Source: a bacterium
GTDB lineage: Bacteria > Pseudomonadota > Alphaproteobacteria > Rs-D84 > CACZYB01
Assembly: GCA_014803575.1 (NCBI GenBank)
Contig: JAAVBO010000006.1
Coordinates: forward strand, 42,679 to 82,256
Direction of reading: 5' to 3'
Length of the DNA stretch: 39,578 bases
The number at the start of each line of letters is the position of its first letter. The stretch's first letter is position 1. The position numbers and the translations under genes were made by a program. Of this stretch, positions 10,222 to 20,046 are shown piece after piece. Below the pieces are notes generated by a model. That model did not search any database and was not told the origin of the DNA. It saw only the letters and a program-made list of their open reading frames with translations.

Positions 10222-10926
10222 CTATTTTTTTAATCTTGCGAGAATTGTTTCACCGCTTACCATTCTTTGGCCTGCCATAACTTCAATATCATATTTTGAC
10301 TTTGGAATATACACATCCAAGCGAGAACCGAATTTGATAAGTCCGAAACGTTCGCCCATTACAACCTCATCATCTTTTTCAATACGTGAAACTATACGAC
10401 GAGCAATAAGTCCCGCGATTTGCACATAACAAACCTTATCCCCATTATCAGTTTCCACCAAAATAAGGTTGCGTTCGTTATCTTTGCTTGCCTTATCCAA
10501 ATCGGCATTGAAAAATTTACCTGCAATGTAAAGGGTTTTAAGCACCTTTCCGCTTACCGGATTTCTGTTCACATGAACATTGAAAAGTGACATAAAGATT
10601 GAAATTTTAACATACTTTTCCGAACCCATTTTCAACTCTTCCGGAAGGGGAGATTCTTTGATTGGAAGCACAATTCCATCTGCTGGTGCAACAATCAATC
10701 CCTCACCCTTTGGGGTATATCTTTCTGGGTCACGAAAGAAATAAAAAGCAAATAACGAAACACCTATCGCCAAAAGTCCCAAAGCATTAGATATAAGAAG
10801 CAATAACACACTTATTGCAAAAAATATTGCAACAATAACTGCCCCTTCATTACTTATTTTAGGAAGCAAAAAACTCCTTATACTCAAATCAATATTTTGC
10901 TTTACTTTTGTTTCTTTTTTCACCAT
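10222..10926 (-). CDS. psd: Phosphatidylserine decarboxylase proenzyme (short form)
   Basis: FYFFRDPERYTPKGEGLIVAPADGIV, FMSLFNVHVNRNPVSGKV and RFGLIKFGSRLDVYIP (GS self-cleavage site); next to pssA. Confidence 0.95.
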   Translation of the reverse strand: MVKKETKVKQNIDLSIRSFLLPKISNEGAVIVAIFFAISVLLLLISNALGLLAIGVSLFAFYFFRDPERYTPKGEGLIVAPADGIVLPIKESPLPEELKMGSEKYVKISIFMSLFNVHVNRNPVSGKVLKTLYIAGKFFNADLDKASKDNERNLILVETDNGDKVCYVQIAGLIARRIVSRIEKDDEVVMGERFGLIKFGSRLDVYIPKSKYDIEVMAGQRMVSGETILARLKK

Positions 10927-10963
10927 TTTAAACTCCTTCTTTAATAATTAACAGAATAATAAA

Positions 10964-11728
10964 CTACTTATTACGAAAAGTAAATTTATTTTTCAATATT
11001 TCGGGCATTATCCAAACAAGCCTGTAAAGTGCAATATAAAATTTATATGCAAGCTTTGGAAAATTTTTATACCAAGGCCTACGATTTTTCTTTACCATTT
11101 TATAATCAATGGTAGAAGGTCCTTCTTCCTCCCATGATGGAAAAGGAGCAACAGAAAATCCGCGAATTTTATATTTCCAAAACTTTATATATTCGTGATC
11201 GATTGGCACAAACATAGGAAGCAACTTTTCATAATATGATTTTCCTGCCTTTCTGTTTATCAAATACGCACCTGTTTTTGATTGATGAAAAGCATTTAAC
11301 ACAAGCGAGTATTTACCGGTCAACTTCACCGCCCTTACATTTCCACCGCTGTGACCACCGTTAAGCTTTACCAAATCCCACGATTTATTTTTAAGTATAG
11401 CTTTTAATACATCCAAAAAGTCATCTGCAAAAATCATATCATCTTCCAACACAAGAGCAAACTTCTTATCCGAATTTTCACAAAATTCCTTCATCACATT
11501 ATAATGAGAAACGAAACAGGCAACCTCGGTCGGAGTAATATATTTACCGTGGCAACGCTCATACTTTTTCGCATTAACCTCATTTGTCCCAAACTCGGTC
11601 TTCTTTCCGTCAACTGCAGAAATTCGTGTATATGAAAGCCCCAACGCCTTCAACCTTTTATCCATAGATTTCATACGTTCCGGACTTCTGTCAAGGTTTA
11701 TAACATAAACTTCCAAATCCTTAAACAT
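10964..11728 (-). CDS. Glycosyltransferase family 25 (LPS biosynthesis-type)
   Basis: MFKDLEVYVINLDRSPERMKSMDKRLKALGLSYTRISAVDG and ALVLEDDMIFADDF are GT25 hallmarks. Confidence 0.9.
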   Translation of the reverse strand: MFKDLEVYVINLDRSPERMKSMDKRLKALGLSYTRISAVDGKKTEFGTNEVNAKKYERCHGKYITPTEVACFVSHYNVMKEFCENSDKKFALVLEDDMIFADDFLDVLKAILKNKSWDLVKLNGGHSGGNVRAVKLTGKYSLVLNAFHQSKTGAYLINRKAGKSYYEKLLPMFVPIDHEYIKFWKYKIRGFSVAPFPSWEEEGPSTIDYKMVKKNRRPWYKNFPKLAYKFYIALYRLVWIMPEILKNKFTFRNK

Positions 11729-11731
11729 CTT

Positions 11732-13978
11732 CTACTCCTTATTAAATTTATTTGATTTAGGGAAGCCGTCAGGTGGCATATGACCGACACTTGCACGTTT
11801 GCCCTGCCACATAGAAATATCGGCAACCTTAAAATTCCTGTTTCCATTTACCCAAGTCATTCCGTCATCTTTCTTAAATGTCATCACATCGGAAAGATAA
11901 GTATTCGGCTCCTTATATTTTTGAAGTATCACACCCTTACCACGTGAAAATGAAGGAAGCCCATCAATACCGAAAACAAGAAGCTTTCTGTTGTTGCCAA
12001 CAACCGCAACCATATCATCATCAGCTATAATATTTTTTACGATTAAAAGTTTATCTTTATCCGCCAAATTCATAACTGACTTTCCGTTTTTCGTTTGTGC
12101 GATAAGATCATTTTGCGAAACCTTAAATCCGTATCCGTTAAGTGATGCAAGAAGTATATTCTCATCTTTTTGATAAGGGAACACCTTTATAATCTTTGCA
12201 TCTACCGGAATTTCAAGCATAAGTCGTAAAGGCTCACCATAACCTCTTCCACTTGGGATTTTATTTGCGTCCAAGGTAAAGAATTGCCCCATATCAGTTG
12301 CAAAAACAATTTTATCGTTTGTCATTGCGTGAATTGCAACTGCACGACTGTCCCCTTCCTTGAAAGCAAAATCGCTGTTCAAATCCACGTGATTTTTTAC
12401 ACTTTTTATCCAACCCATATTTGAAAGAATTATTGTAATAGGTTCCTTTGGCGTAAAGTCATAAACAGGCACAACAACATTTTCCACATTTTCATCAATA
12501 ATCGAATAACGCTTACTTAGTTCTTTGTTCTTTGCAAAAACGGAACGTAAATCCTTCACTTCCTCAACAATCTTCTTTAATTTATTTTTCTCATTACTGT
12601 TAAGTTCGGTAAGGCTTGCTTGTTCTTTTTTCAAATTATCCGCTTCTGCCTTTATTTCCATTTCTTCTAATTTACGAAGAGAACGAAGTTTCATATTAAG
12701 TATTGCATCTGCCTGTACATCTGTAAGTTTGAAACGCTCCATCAACCTTGGCTTTGCATCATCATACTCACGAATGATATGTATTACTTCGTCAAGGTTA
12801 AGGTAAGCCGTCAAATATCCCTCCAATATCTCCAACCTGTGGGCTATATTTTCAAGTCGGAAATTTGTGCGACGTGTCAAGACTTCAACTCTGTGTTCAA
12901 CATAAGCTTCCAAAACTTCCTTTAAATTCATAACCTTTGGCACACAGTTTTTATCAAGCACGTTCATATTAAGTGCGAACTTGCTTTCCAATTCGGTATT
13001 TGCAAACAACTGTGCCATCACAATTTTATCATCCACGGTTCGGGATTTAGGTTCAATCACAATTCTTACATCTTCCGCCGATTCATCACGAATATCCGCC
13101 ACGGTGGAAAGTTTTCCGTTTTCAATCAGCTCCGCAATCTTTTCAATCAACTTTGACTTTTGCACTTGATACGGGATTTCGGAAATAACAATTTGATAAT
13201 TGCCATAGGATAAATCCTCACGTTCCCATTTCGCCCTTATCACAAAATTACCGCGACCGGTTTCATAGGCGGAAATAATTGATTCCCTATCCTGACAAAT
13301 GACACCACCGGTCGGAAAATCCGGACCCTTTATATAATCAATAAGTTCGGCAACCTTAATATCCGGATTTTTAATCAAAGCAATTATACCATCGCAAAGT
13401 TCCAAAATGTTATGTGGAGCAATGTTTGTTGCCATACCAACCGCAATACCGTTTGCACCATTGGCAAGCAAATTCGGGAAACCCGCCGGCATAACGCAAG
13501 GCTCTATTTCCTCTCCTGAATAGGTATCCATAAAATCAACTGTATGTTCGTCAAGTCCGTCCATAATTGCAACGGCTGCCTCTGACAACTTTGCCTCTGT
13601 ATAACGCATAGCAGCAGCACTGTCTCCGTCAACGTTTCCAAAGTTGCCCTGTCCCATAACCAAAGGATAGCGAACGGAAAAGCTTTGGGCCAAACGAACC
13701 ATAGCATCATAAATAGATGCATCCCCATGCGGATGATATTTACCCATAACATCACCAACGACACGAGCACATTTTTTATATCCGCTTTTTGGATCAAGTT
13801 TAAGTTGTCGCATTCCATACAAAATTCTTCTGTGGACCGGTTTCAAGCCATCCCTTACATCAGGAAGAGAACGGGACACAATAGTTGACATTGCATAGGC
13901 AAGGTATCTTTCGCTTATTGCCTCTTTTAATTGTTGCGATTTTATGTTTTCCTTTATAACTTTTGCTTCTTCACTCAT
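11732..13978 (-). CDS. parC: DNA topoisomerase IV subunit A
   Basis: [58 protein letters not shown]; ParC length (748 aa) and C-terminus [28 protein letters not shown]. Confidence 0.95.
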   Translation of the reverse strand: MSEEAKVIKENIKSQQLKEAISERYLAYAMSTIVSRSLPDVRDGLKPVHRRILYGMRQLKLDPKSGYKKCARVVGDVMGKYHPHGDASIYDAMVRLAQSFSVRYPLVMGQGNFGNVDGDSAAAMRYTEAKLSEAAVAIMDGLDEHTVDFMDTYSGEEIEPCVMPAGFPNLLANGANGIAVGMATNIAPHNILELCDGIIALIKNPDIKVAELIDYIKGPDFPTGGVICQDRESIISAYETGRGNFVIRAKWEREDLSYGNYQIVISEIPYQVQKSKLIEKIAELIENGKLSTVADIRDESAEDVRIVIEPKSRTVDDKIVMAQLFANTELESKFALNMNVLDKNCVPKVMNLKEVLEAYVEHRVEVLTRRTNFRLENIAHRLEILEGYLTAYLNLDEVIHIIREYDDAKPRLMERFKLTDVQADAILNMKLRSLRKLEEMEIKAEADNLKKEQASLTELNSNEKNKLKKIVEEVKDLRSVFAKNKELSKRYSIIDENVENVVVPVYDFTPKEPITIILSNMGWIKSVKNHVDLNSDFAFKEGDSRAVAIHAMTNDKIVFATDMGQFFTLDANKIPSGRGYGEPLRLMLEIPVDAKIIKVFPYQKDENILLASLNGYGFKVSQNDLIAQTKNGKSVMNLADKDKLLIVKNIIADDDMVAVVGNNRKLLVFGIDGLPSFSRGKGVILQKYKEPNTYLSDVMTFKKDDGMTWVNGNRNFKVADISMWQGKRASVGHMPPDGFPKSNKFNKE

Positions 13979-14045
13979 AATTAATCCTTTATTTTAGATA
14001 AAACTAAGTCTATAATAAAAAAATAAAAAATCAAAGGAATATTTT

Positions 14046-14777
14046 ATGAAGTGGGAAGATAAAGGTATTTTAATCGCAATAAAAAAGTTTGGCGAAACTG
14101 ACCAGATTGCAACTTTTATTACATCCGAGCACGGACTTTCCAACGGTTTAATAAAGGGTGGAATTTCAAAAAAACAAAAACCGTATCTTCAAATCGGAAA
14201 TTCCTTTAATATCATTTGGAAATCACGATTGGAGGAACAACTTGGCTTTTTTTCATTTGATCCGGTTGATATTTTGGGGACAATGCTTTTTGATAATCCT
14301 TTAAAATTACAATTGTTATCTTCGCTTTGTTCCATATTATATGATGCGTTGGCTGAAAATCAAAATTATCATGAATTATTTATTCAAACGAAATTTTTAA
14401 TTGATAATTTGAAAACTACGCAAAAGGATACGCAACTTCTTCTTCAATATATAATATGGGAAAAAAATTTGCTTGGATTTATCGGATTTGCACTTAATCT
14501 TGATAAATGTAATGCAACAGGCGGGACTGAAAATCTTTGCTATATATCACCAAAAACCGGACATGCCATTTGTAAATCTGCTGGCGAGCCATACAAGGAC
14601 AAGCTACTCCCTCTTCCAAAAATTTGGAAAAAGGAAAACGAGCTGTATCTAAATGAAGTATGCTTTTCTGATTTAAAGGAAGCGTTGGAAATTTTATCTT
14701 TCTTTTTGGAACAAAGGATATATTTTGAAAAAAACAAACCCTTTCCGTTTATAAGAAAGGGGTTGGAAAATTTGTAA
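14046..14777 (+). CDS. recO: DNA repair protein RecO
   Basis: MKWEDKGILIAIKKFGETDQIATFITSEHGLSNGLIKGGISKKQKPYLQIGN and CYISPKTGHAIC match RecO. Confidence 0.9.
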   Translation: MKWEDKGILIAIKKFGETDQIATFITSEHGLSNGLIKGGISKKQKPYLQIGNSFNIIWKSRLEEQLGFFSFDPVDILGTMLFDNPLKLQLLSSLCSILYDALAENQNYHELFIQTKFLIDNLKTTQKDTQLLLQYIIWEKNLLGFIGFALNLDKCNATGGTENLCYISPKTGHAICKSAGEPYKDKLLPLPKIWKKENELYLNEVCFSDLKEALEILSFFLEQRIYFEKNKPFPFIRKGLENL

Positions 14778-14782
14778 ATACT

Positions 14783-15418
14783 CTACACATCGTCGCTTAA
14801 CTTTAACTTTACAACTTTGTCTTGGATTTTTTCTGTTAAATATTCGACAGGGGATTTGCCCTCTTCACTTCCTGTTTTTAAAATAGGAGCGTATTCGTTT
14901 TTATAGCTCATCGCCATAGAAACTCCCTCTATAATGACATCAATAACTTTATAGCTGTCATCGACTTTCATAATACGCCAATCGACAATAAAATCTTTGT
15001 CCCCCGGATTATTTGAAATTACTTTACTTGAAACAAAATATTGACCTTCTTTTTTGCCCTGTGTTGCATCAGTCACTTGAATTTTTTGATCAGAATATGA
15101 TGCAAACTTTTTTGCAAAAGTATATACATTAAGTTCGGCAAATTCCTTTATGAATTTATCTTTTTGTTCCGGAGTCATATCTCTTGCATATACACCCAAA
15201 ACGAAATTAGAAATAAAATCAAAATTCAAGTTTGCATTTATAACTTTTCTGAATGGCGGGATTCTTTCCGCTGTTGTTTGTAAATCTTTGTTAAAAATTT
15301 TTACAATCGCGTCGTCAATTACATTTTGAGTATACTTTTTAACATTGCTTAAATCATCAGCCGATACGGAAAAAGAAAACATAATAAGCATAGAAAATAT
15401 TGCTAAAAATTTCTTCAT
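14783..15418 (-). CDS. MlaC/Ttg2D-family phospholipid-binding periplasmic protein
   Basis: Signal peptide; FDFISNFVLGVYARDMTPEQKDKFIKEFAELNVYTFAKKFASYSDQKIQV and DFIVDWRIMKVDDSYKVIDVIIEGVSMAMSYKNEYAPIL. Confidence 0.88.
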   Translation of the reverse strand: MKKFLAIFSMLIMFSFSVSADDLSNVKKYTQNVIDDAIVKIFNKDLQTTAERIPPFRKVINANLNFDFISNFVLGVYARDMTPEQKDKFIKEFAELNVYTFAKKFASYSDQKIQVTDATQGKKEGQYFVSSKVISNNPGDKDFIVDWRIMKVDDSYKVIDVIIEGVSMAMSYKNEYAPILKTGSEEGKSPVEYLTEKIQDKVVKLKLSDDV

Positions 15419-15485
15419 ATAAACCTCCTTTTTATATATTTAACATAAAATAACTATAATTAAAAAAAATTAAAAAATCAAGCGG

Positions 15486-16775
15486 TTAATCATCCCAATA
15501 AAACTTTATGAATTCGTCTAAAACTAGACTGTTTTTAATAGATGAAAAGGCACTTAGCAAATAGGATTTGTATATGATATTTTTTGCATCATCTTCGTTT
15601 ATCCCTCTTGTGTTAAGGAAAAATAAATCGTCGTTTTTAATTCCACTGACGGTCGCACCGTGAAAGGCCGATACATTTTGAGAATATATACTTTGAAATG
15701 GTTTTATAAATCCGTTTGCATTTTCTGATAACAGTAAAATTTTTGATAATTGATTAGTTTTTATGTTATCAAGCAAAGCAGAAGTATTAAGCAAAGTTGA
15801 AAATGAAATATTACTGTTGTCATTTGCGACACCAACAAATTCAACATTGGAGCTGGAATTTGATGCAATATGTGAAATATCTGCAACAAAATTTACTTTA
15901 TTTTTTCCAGCGGAATAAACGGAAGTATAAGAATTTAACTCTGCATTACTTAAAATATTAAAGTTATATTTCATATCCATAATTCCGGATTTTGAAATAC
16001 AATTATAAGTATTATATTTTGCCCTATCGCCACATTCCACAAAATCACGCTCTATACATAAAGAATCGTCAGAATTGCTGAAATATCTGTAATGATTAAG
16101 TGTTGAGCCTGCCTTTAAATCAATTTGCAAAACTTTGTTTTCAAAATATTTTGCACCGGAAAGTGAAAGTGACGATTCTAGTAAATCCAACTTTGCCCCC
16201 TCTTCTAACTCTATTATAATTCTGGGAGTTGAAAATAAAACTTTATCATCCGAAATATGAAGTGAAATAATGTGTATAGGTTTAGAAAGTTTTTCACTTT
16301 TGGAAACTTTTAATACTACACCATCGTGTAGATATGCTGAATTTAAACTTACGAATAAGTCATTGCCAATAAAAACTCTGTTTTGTAAAAAATCAGGATT
16401 ATCAATCAGGCAATTATTGATTCCATCGCTGTATATGGAAAACGGCAAATCTTCCTCATCTGAAATTTCTGGTATATATTTCCCATTTACAAGAACTATT
16501 GTATAGGCTTCCATATCAAAGGTTTTATATTTAAAAAGAGTTTCCAATGCAGGAACAAATTTTTCCTTTGCCAAATAAAATTTATTATTTGTAATGAAGT
16601 TTAAGATTGGTTCGCTTATATTCTTCTTATTAAAAATGCGTTTATAGGTATCCATTGCATTACGTTTGAAAGCCAATGTCCACGGATAAAATCCTATATT
16701 ATCAAGATTTTTGTAATCTGATATAAAAGGAATATTTTCTTTTTCATCAACAATGCTAAGTTTTACATCAGACAT
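15486..16775 (-). CDS. sufD: Fe-S cluster assembly protein SufD
   Basis: SufBD-family C-terminus (FHGATVSGIKNDDLFFLNTRGINEDDAKNIIYKSYLLSAF); adjacent to sufC and sufB. Confidence 0.92.
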   Translation of the reverse strand: MSDVKLSIVDEKENIPFISDYKNLDNIGFYPWTLAFKRNAMDTYKRIFNKKNISEPILNFITNNKFYLAKEKFVPALETLFKYKTFDMEAYTIVLVNGKYIPEISDEEDLPFSIYSDGINNCLIDNPDFLQNRVFIGNDLFVSLNSAYLHDGVVLKVSKSEKLSKPIHIISLHISDDKVLFSTPRIIIELEEGAKLDLLESSLSLSGAKYFENKVLQIDLKAGSTLNHYRYFSNSDDSLCIERDFVECGDRAKYNTYNCISKSGIMDMKYNFNILSNAELNSYTSVYSAGKNKVNFVADISHIASNSSSNVEFVGVANDNSNISFSTLLNTSALLDNIKTNQLSKILLLSENANGFIKPFQSIYSQNVSAFHGATVSGIKNDDLFFLNTRGINEDDAKNIIYKSYLLSAFSSIKNSLVLDEFIKFYWDD

Positions 16776-17502
16776 TTTCGAAACCTTCTTTTAATACACA
16801 TTCGGCAAGAGAGCAATCTCCACTTTTTACAATAATACCATTTTTCATAATATGAACAAAGTCTGGGTTTATGTTTGAAATAAGTTGCGGATAGTGGGAA
16901 ACAACTATGAACGATGTTCCCTTTTCCTTTAAATACTCAATAGCCTTTATAATAATATTTACGCTGTCAACATCAACACCGCTGTCCGGTTCATCAAGAA
17001 GTGCAAGTTTTGGTTCCAAAAAAAGCATTTCCAACATACTAAGTCTTTTCTTTTCACCACCGGAAAAGCCGACATTAACCTCTCGTTTAAGCCAAGCATT
17101 AGGAATAGACAGCAACTGACAATACTTATCAGACAATTTAAAAAATTCTGGTGCCGATAATGGAGTTTTGCCATTTGCACGACGGACACTGTTCACAGAA
17201 TATTTAAGCAATGTTGAAACGGAAAGTCCGGAAATTGACGGTGGATTTTGAAAACTTAGAAATATTCCCTTATCCGCAACCTCTGATATAGAAAGTTCGG
17301 ACAAATCCACACCGTCAAAGGAAATACTTCCATCGACAACCTTATATTTTGGATTTTTTATAATTGTATTTAAAAGGGAGCTTTTACCACTTCCATTTAC
17401 ACCCATAATGATATGGGTTTGTCCCTGAGCTATGGTCATATTTACGCCCTTTAAAATTTCCTTATTATCAACATTTACTTTTAAATCTTTTATTTCTAAC
17501 AT
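16768..17502 (-). CDS. sufC: Fe-S cluster assembly ATPase SufC
   Basis: IIMGVNGSGKSSLLNTI Walker A, VGFSGGEKKRLSMLEML signature, LALLDEPDSGVDVD Walker B. Confidence 0.97.
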   Translation of the reverse strand: MLEIKDLKVNVDNKEILKGVNMTIAQGQTHIIMGVNGSGKSSLLNTIIKNPKYKVVDGSISFDGVDLSELSISEVADKGIFLSFQNPPSISGLSVSTLLKYSVNSVRRANGKTPLSAPEFFKLSDKYCQLLSIPNAWLKREVNVGFSGGEKKRLSMLEMLFLEPKLALLDEPDSGVDVDSVNIIIKAIEYLKEKGTSFIVVSHYPQLISNINPDFVHIMKNGIIVKSGDCSLAECVLKEGFENV

Positions 17503-17505
17503 TTT

Positions 17506-18936
17506 CTAACCTTCTATACTTATGTTTATAAGTTCTTTTGCTTCCATTGCAAACTCTGCTGGCAAATATCTAACAATATCTCCACAAAATCCATTTACTA
17601 TAAGTCCTGTTGCCTGTTCTTCCGTTAATCCACGAGATTGCAAGAAAAAAAGTTGTTCATCACTGATGGAAGAGACGGAGGCTTCGTGTTCTACCTGTGA
17701 TGACATATTCATATTTGATATTTCTGGAAGCGCGAAACTTGCTGATTTATCACCTATAACAAGGTTGTCACATTTGGTATAATTTTTTGCATTTTTGGCG
17801 TTATGTGTGATTTTCACCATACCTCTGTATCCATTTTTTGAATGACCTAGGGATATTCCCTTTGAAAGTATAGTGCTTGACGTATCGCGACCAATGTGAA
17901 TCATTTTTGTTCCGGTATCTGCCATTTGATAATTATTGGTAATTGCAACAGAAAAAAATTCACCCTTGCTTCTGTCCCCTTTTAATATACAAGATGGATA
18001 TTTCCAGGTTTTAACAGCACCTACTTCCAGCTGGGTCCACGAAATTATTGCATCATCGTGCGCAATACCTCGCTTTGTCACAAAGTTATAGATACCGCCC
18101 TTACCTTCCTTATCACCGGCATACCAGTTTTGAACTGTTGAGTATTTAATCTTTGCCCCTTTAAGTGCGACAAGTTCGACAACACCACTATGTAATTGAT
18201 TATCATCTCTGATTGGGGCGGAACAACCTTCTAAGTATGAAACCTCACTTCCCTCATCCGCAACAATCAAAGTTCGCTCAAACTGACCCAGCTTTTCCGT
18301 TTGAAGACGGAAATAGCTTGAAAGCTCTATCGGGCATTTCACACCCTTTGGAATATATACAAAAGTCCCATCACTAAACACTGCAGAATTAAGGGCAACA
18401 AAGTAATTATCCATAACAGGTACGACCGAGGCAAAGTATTTCCACACCAAATCAAAGTGATTCTTCAATGCCTCACTCATAGGGCAAAATATAATGCCAA
18501 GCTCCGCCAACTGTTCCCTATAAGTTGTTTTCACGGAAACACTGTCAACAACCGCATCTACTGCCTGTGATTTGCCAAGCAATATTTCCTGCTCACGAAG
18601 AGGAACTCCCAATTTATCATAAGTTTTCTTTATCTTTTCATCTACTTTCTTATTTTCAAGTTTTGGGCGGGAGAAATAGTATATATCATTATAGTCAACA
18701 GGTTCATAGTTGAACAAAGCCCAATGTGGCTCCACCATATTTTGCCATTTGTGATATGCGTCAAGACGGAATTTTAAAATGGTATCGGATTCGTTATTTT
18801 TTGCACTTATATATTTAATAACATCTTCTGATAAACCCTTGATTCCAATTACATCAGAATTGATTTTGGGGTCAAAACCAGCTTTATATTCCGATAAGTC
18901 TTTATCAATTATATTTTTTAAATCTTCTTTTGCCAT
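17506..18936 (-). CDS. sufB: Fe-S cluster assembly protein SufB (start MAKEDLKNII)
   Basis: SufB motifs: GVKCPIELSSYFRLQTEKLGQFERTLIVADEGSEVSYLEGCSAP, YKGISLGHSKNGYRG-like region and EHEASVSSISDEQLFFLQSRGL. Confidence 0.95.
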   Translation of the reverse strand: MAKEDLKNIIDKDLSEYKAGFDPKINSDVIGIKGLSEDVIKYISAKNNESDTILKFRLDAYHKWQNMVEPHWALFNYEPVDYNDIYYFSRPKLENKKVDEKIKKTYDKLGVPLREQEILLGKSQAVDAVVDSVSVKTTYREQLAELGIIFCPMSEALKNHFDLVWKYFASVVPVMDNYFVALNSAVFSDGTFVYIPKGVKCPIELSSYFRLQTEKLGQFERTLIVADEGSEVSYLEGCSAPIRDDNQLHSGVVELVALKGAKIKYSTVQNWYAGDKEGKGGIYNFVTKRGIAHDDAIISWTQLEVGAVKTWKYPSCILKGDRSKGEFFSVAITNNYQMADTGTKMIHIGRDTSSTILSKGISLGHSKNGYRGMVKITHNAKNAKNYTKCDNLVIGDKSASFALPEISNMNMSSQVEHEASVSSISDEQLFFLQSRGLTEEQATGLIVNGFCGDIVRYLPAEFAMEAKELINISIEG

Positions 18937-18989
18937 AAAATGAAAACTACTATATAAATAAAGCAGTTTCAAGTTTAAAAGATAAGAAA

Positions 18990-19835
18990 TTATTCTTCGA
19001 CATTATCATCGACCAATTTCATTATTTCATCAATGTTGACTTTGCGAGAGATTTCCGTTTCAGATTCTTCCTCTTCTTTATTTTGAAAAATTGACTGTAA
19101 ATCTTCGTCATTTGCCATTGATTTTACTATATTTTCCGATGAATGGACTGACATACTTAAAATATTATGGACTTTTCCAAGTTCTCCTTCTTCGATAAGG
19201 GAATAAACGAATCCATCCAAATCATAATTTTTAAGTATTTTTAATAGTTTATTATATTTTAAAGAAAAAATTCCTATACTTCCGGCAATGGTCATATCTT
19301 TTTTGACTTTTCTTCTTAAATTTTCATCAAAGTGCGGAGTCGATTCTCTTAAATCCAAGATAATTTTGCATACGGAATAAAGTCTGTTGTCTCCATTTTT
19401 ATTTAGAGCGTCAAAAATAACTACATCTGATGCCATACCTGTTTTTGAAATAATGTCGGCCAAACAAATACTTATATCATTTAAAATAATAGGCAGATTT
19501 AAGAAAAACTGATTCGTAAAGCCCAGCTTTCTTACTTCTATTAATGCACGCGAAACTGTTTGAAGAGATGACATTTGTGCTTTATTTCCCGATAAAATAT
19601 TCAATAAAACATCTCTGTTTTGATGATTCGACATTGCAATAAATAATATTACCCCAACAAATAAAAGTAAAATTATCGGCATACCAACTGCAAAAATCAT
19701 ATATGCCATATCTTGGGGTAGAATCTGTCCGAATCCTTGGAAATTATAGCTGGAAAGGAAATAATTACTGCTCCAAATCCCCCAAAACATACTTAAAAAA
19801 CAAATAAAACCTATTAAAGAATACAACCAAACCAT
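18990..19835 (-). CDS. Predicted membrane protein with two N-terminal TM segments and a cytosolic/acidic C-terminal region
   Basis: Long ORF with hydrophobic segments at about aa 3-25 and 45-68; no recognised family. Confidence 0.65.
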   Translation of the reverse strand: MVWLYSLIGFICFLSMFWGIWSSNYFLSSYNFQGFGQILPQDMAYMIFAVGMPIILLLFVGVILFIAMSNHQNRDVLLNILSGNKAQMSSLQTVSRALIEVRKLGFTNQFFLNLPIILNDISICLADIISKTGMASDVVIFDALNKNGDNRLYSVCKIILDLRESTPHFDENLRRKVKKDMTIAGSIGIFSLKYNKLLKILKNYDLDGFVYSLIEEGELGKVHNILSMSVHSSENIVKSMANDEDLQSIFQNKEEEESETEISRKVNIDEIMKLVDDNVEE

Positions 19836-19947
19836 CGCAGTTTTCTCCCATTTTTTAAAATTTTATTAATGTATTATATCACATAATTTCACTAAATTAT
19901 AGATTTTTCTGAACTTTTCGCTCGTCAAGAATTTTATTTTACAAAAA

Positions 19948-19963
19948 ACACAAAATATAGTTT
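19948..19963 (+). promoter_or_regulatory. NrdR-like box 1
   Basis: ACACAAAATATAGTTT matches consensus ACACWATATATWGTGT at 14/16. Confidence 0.75.
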
Positions 19964-19990
19964 GCTAAGTTAAAAAAAATACTATATATT
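19962..19990 (+). promoter_or_regulatory. Candidate sigma70 promoter of nrdD overlapped by the NrdR-like boxes
   Basis: TTGCTA-N17-TATATT. Confidence 0.5.
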
Positions 19991-19994
19991 GTTT
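19979..19994 (+). promoter_or_regulatory. NrdR-like box 2
   Basis: ATACTATATATTGTTT matches ACACWATATATWGTGT at 14/16; starts 31 bp after box 1 (about three helical turns). Confidence 0.75.
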
Positions 19995-20046
19995 ATTGAA
20001 GGACGAAAAGAAGAAAAAACAATTACTTATAAAAAAGGAGAGAAAA

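Noticed and set aside
18990-19835. ZorA/MotA-like defence component
   Set aside because: Two N-terminal TM segments only; no recognisable MotA/ZorA motif and no ZorB-like neighbour.
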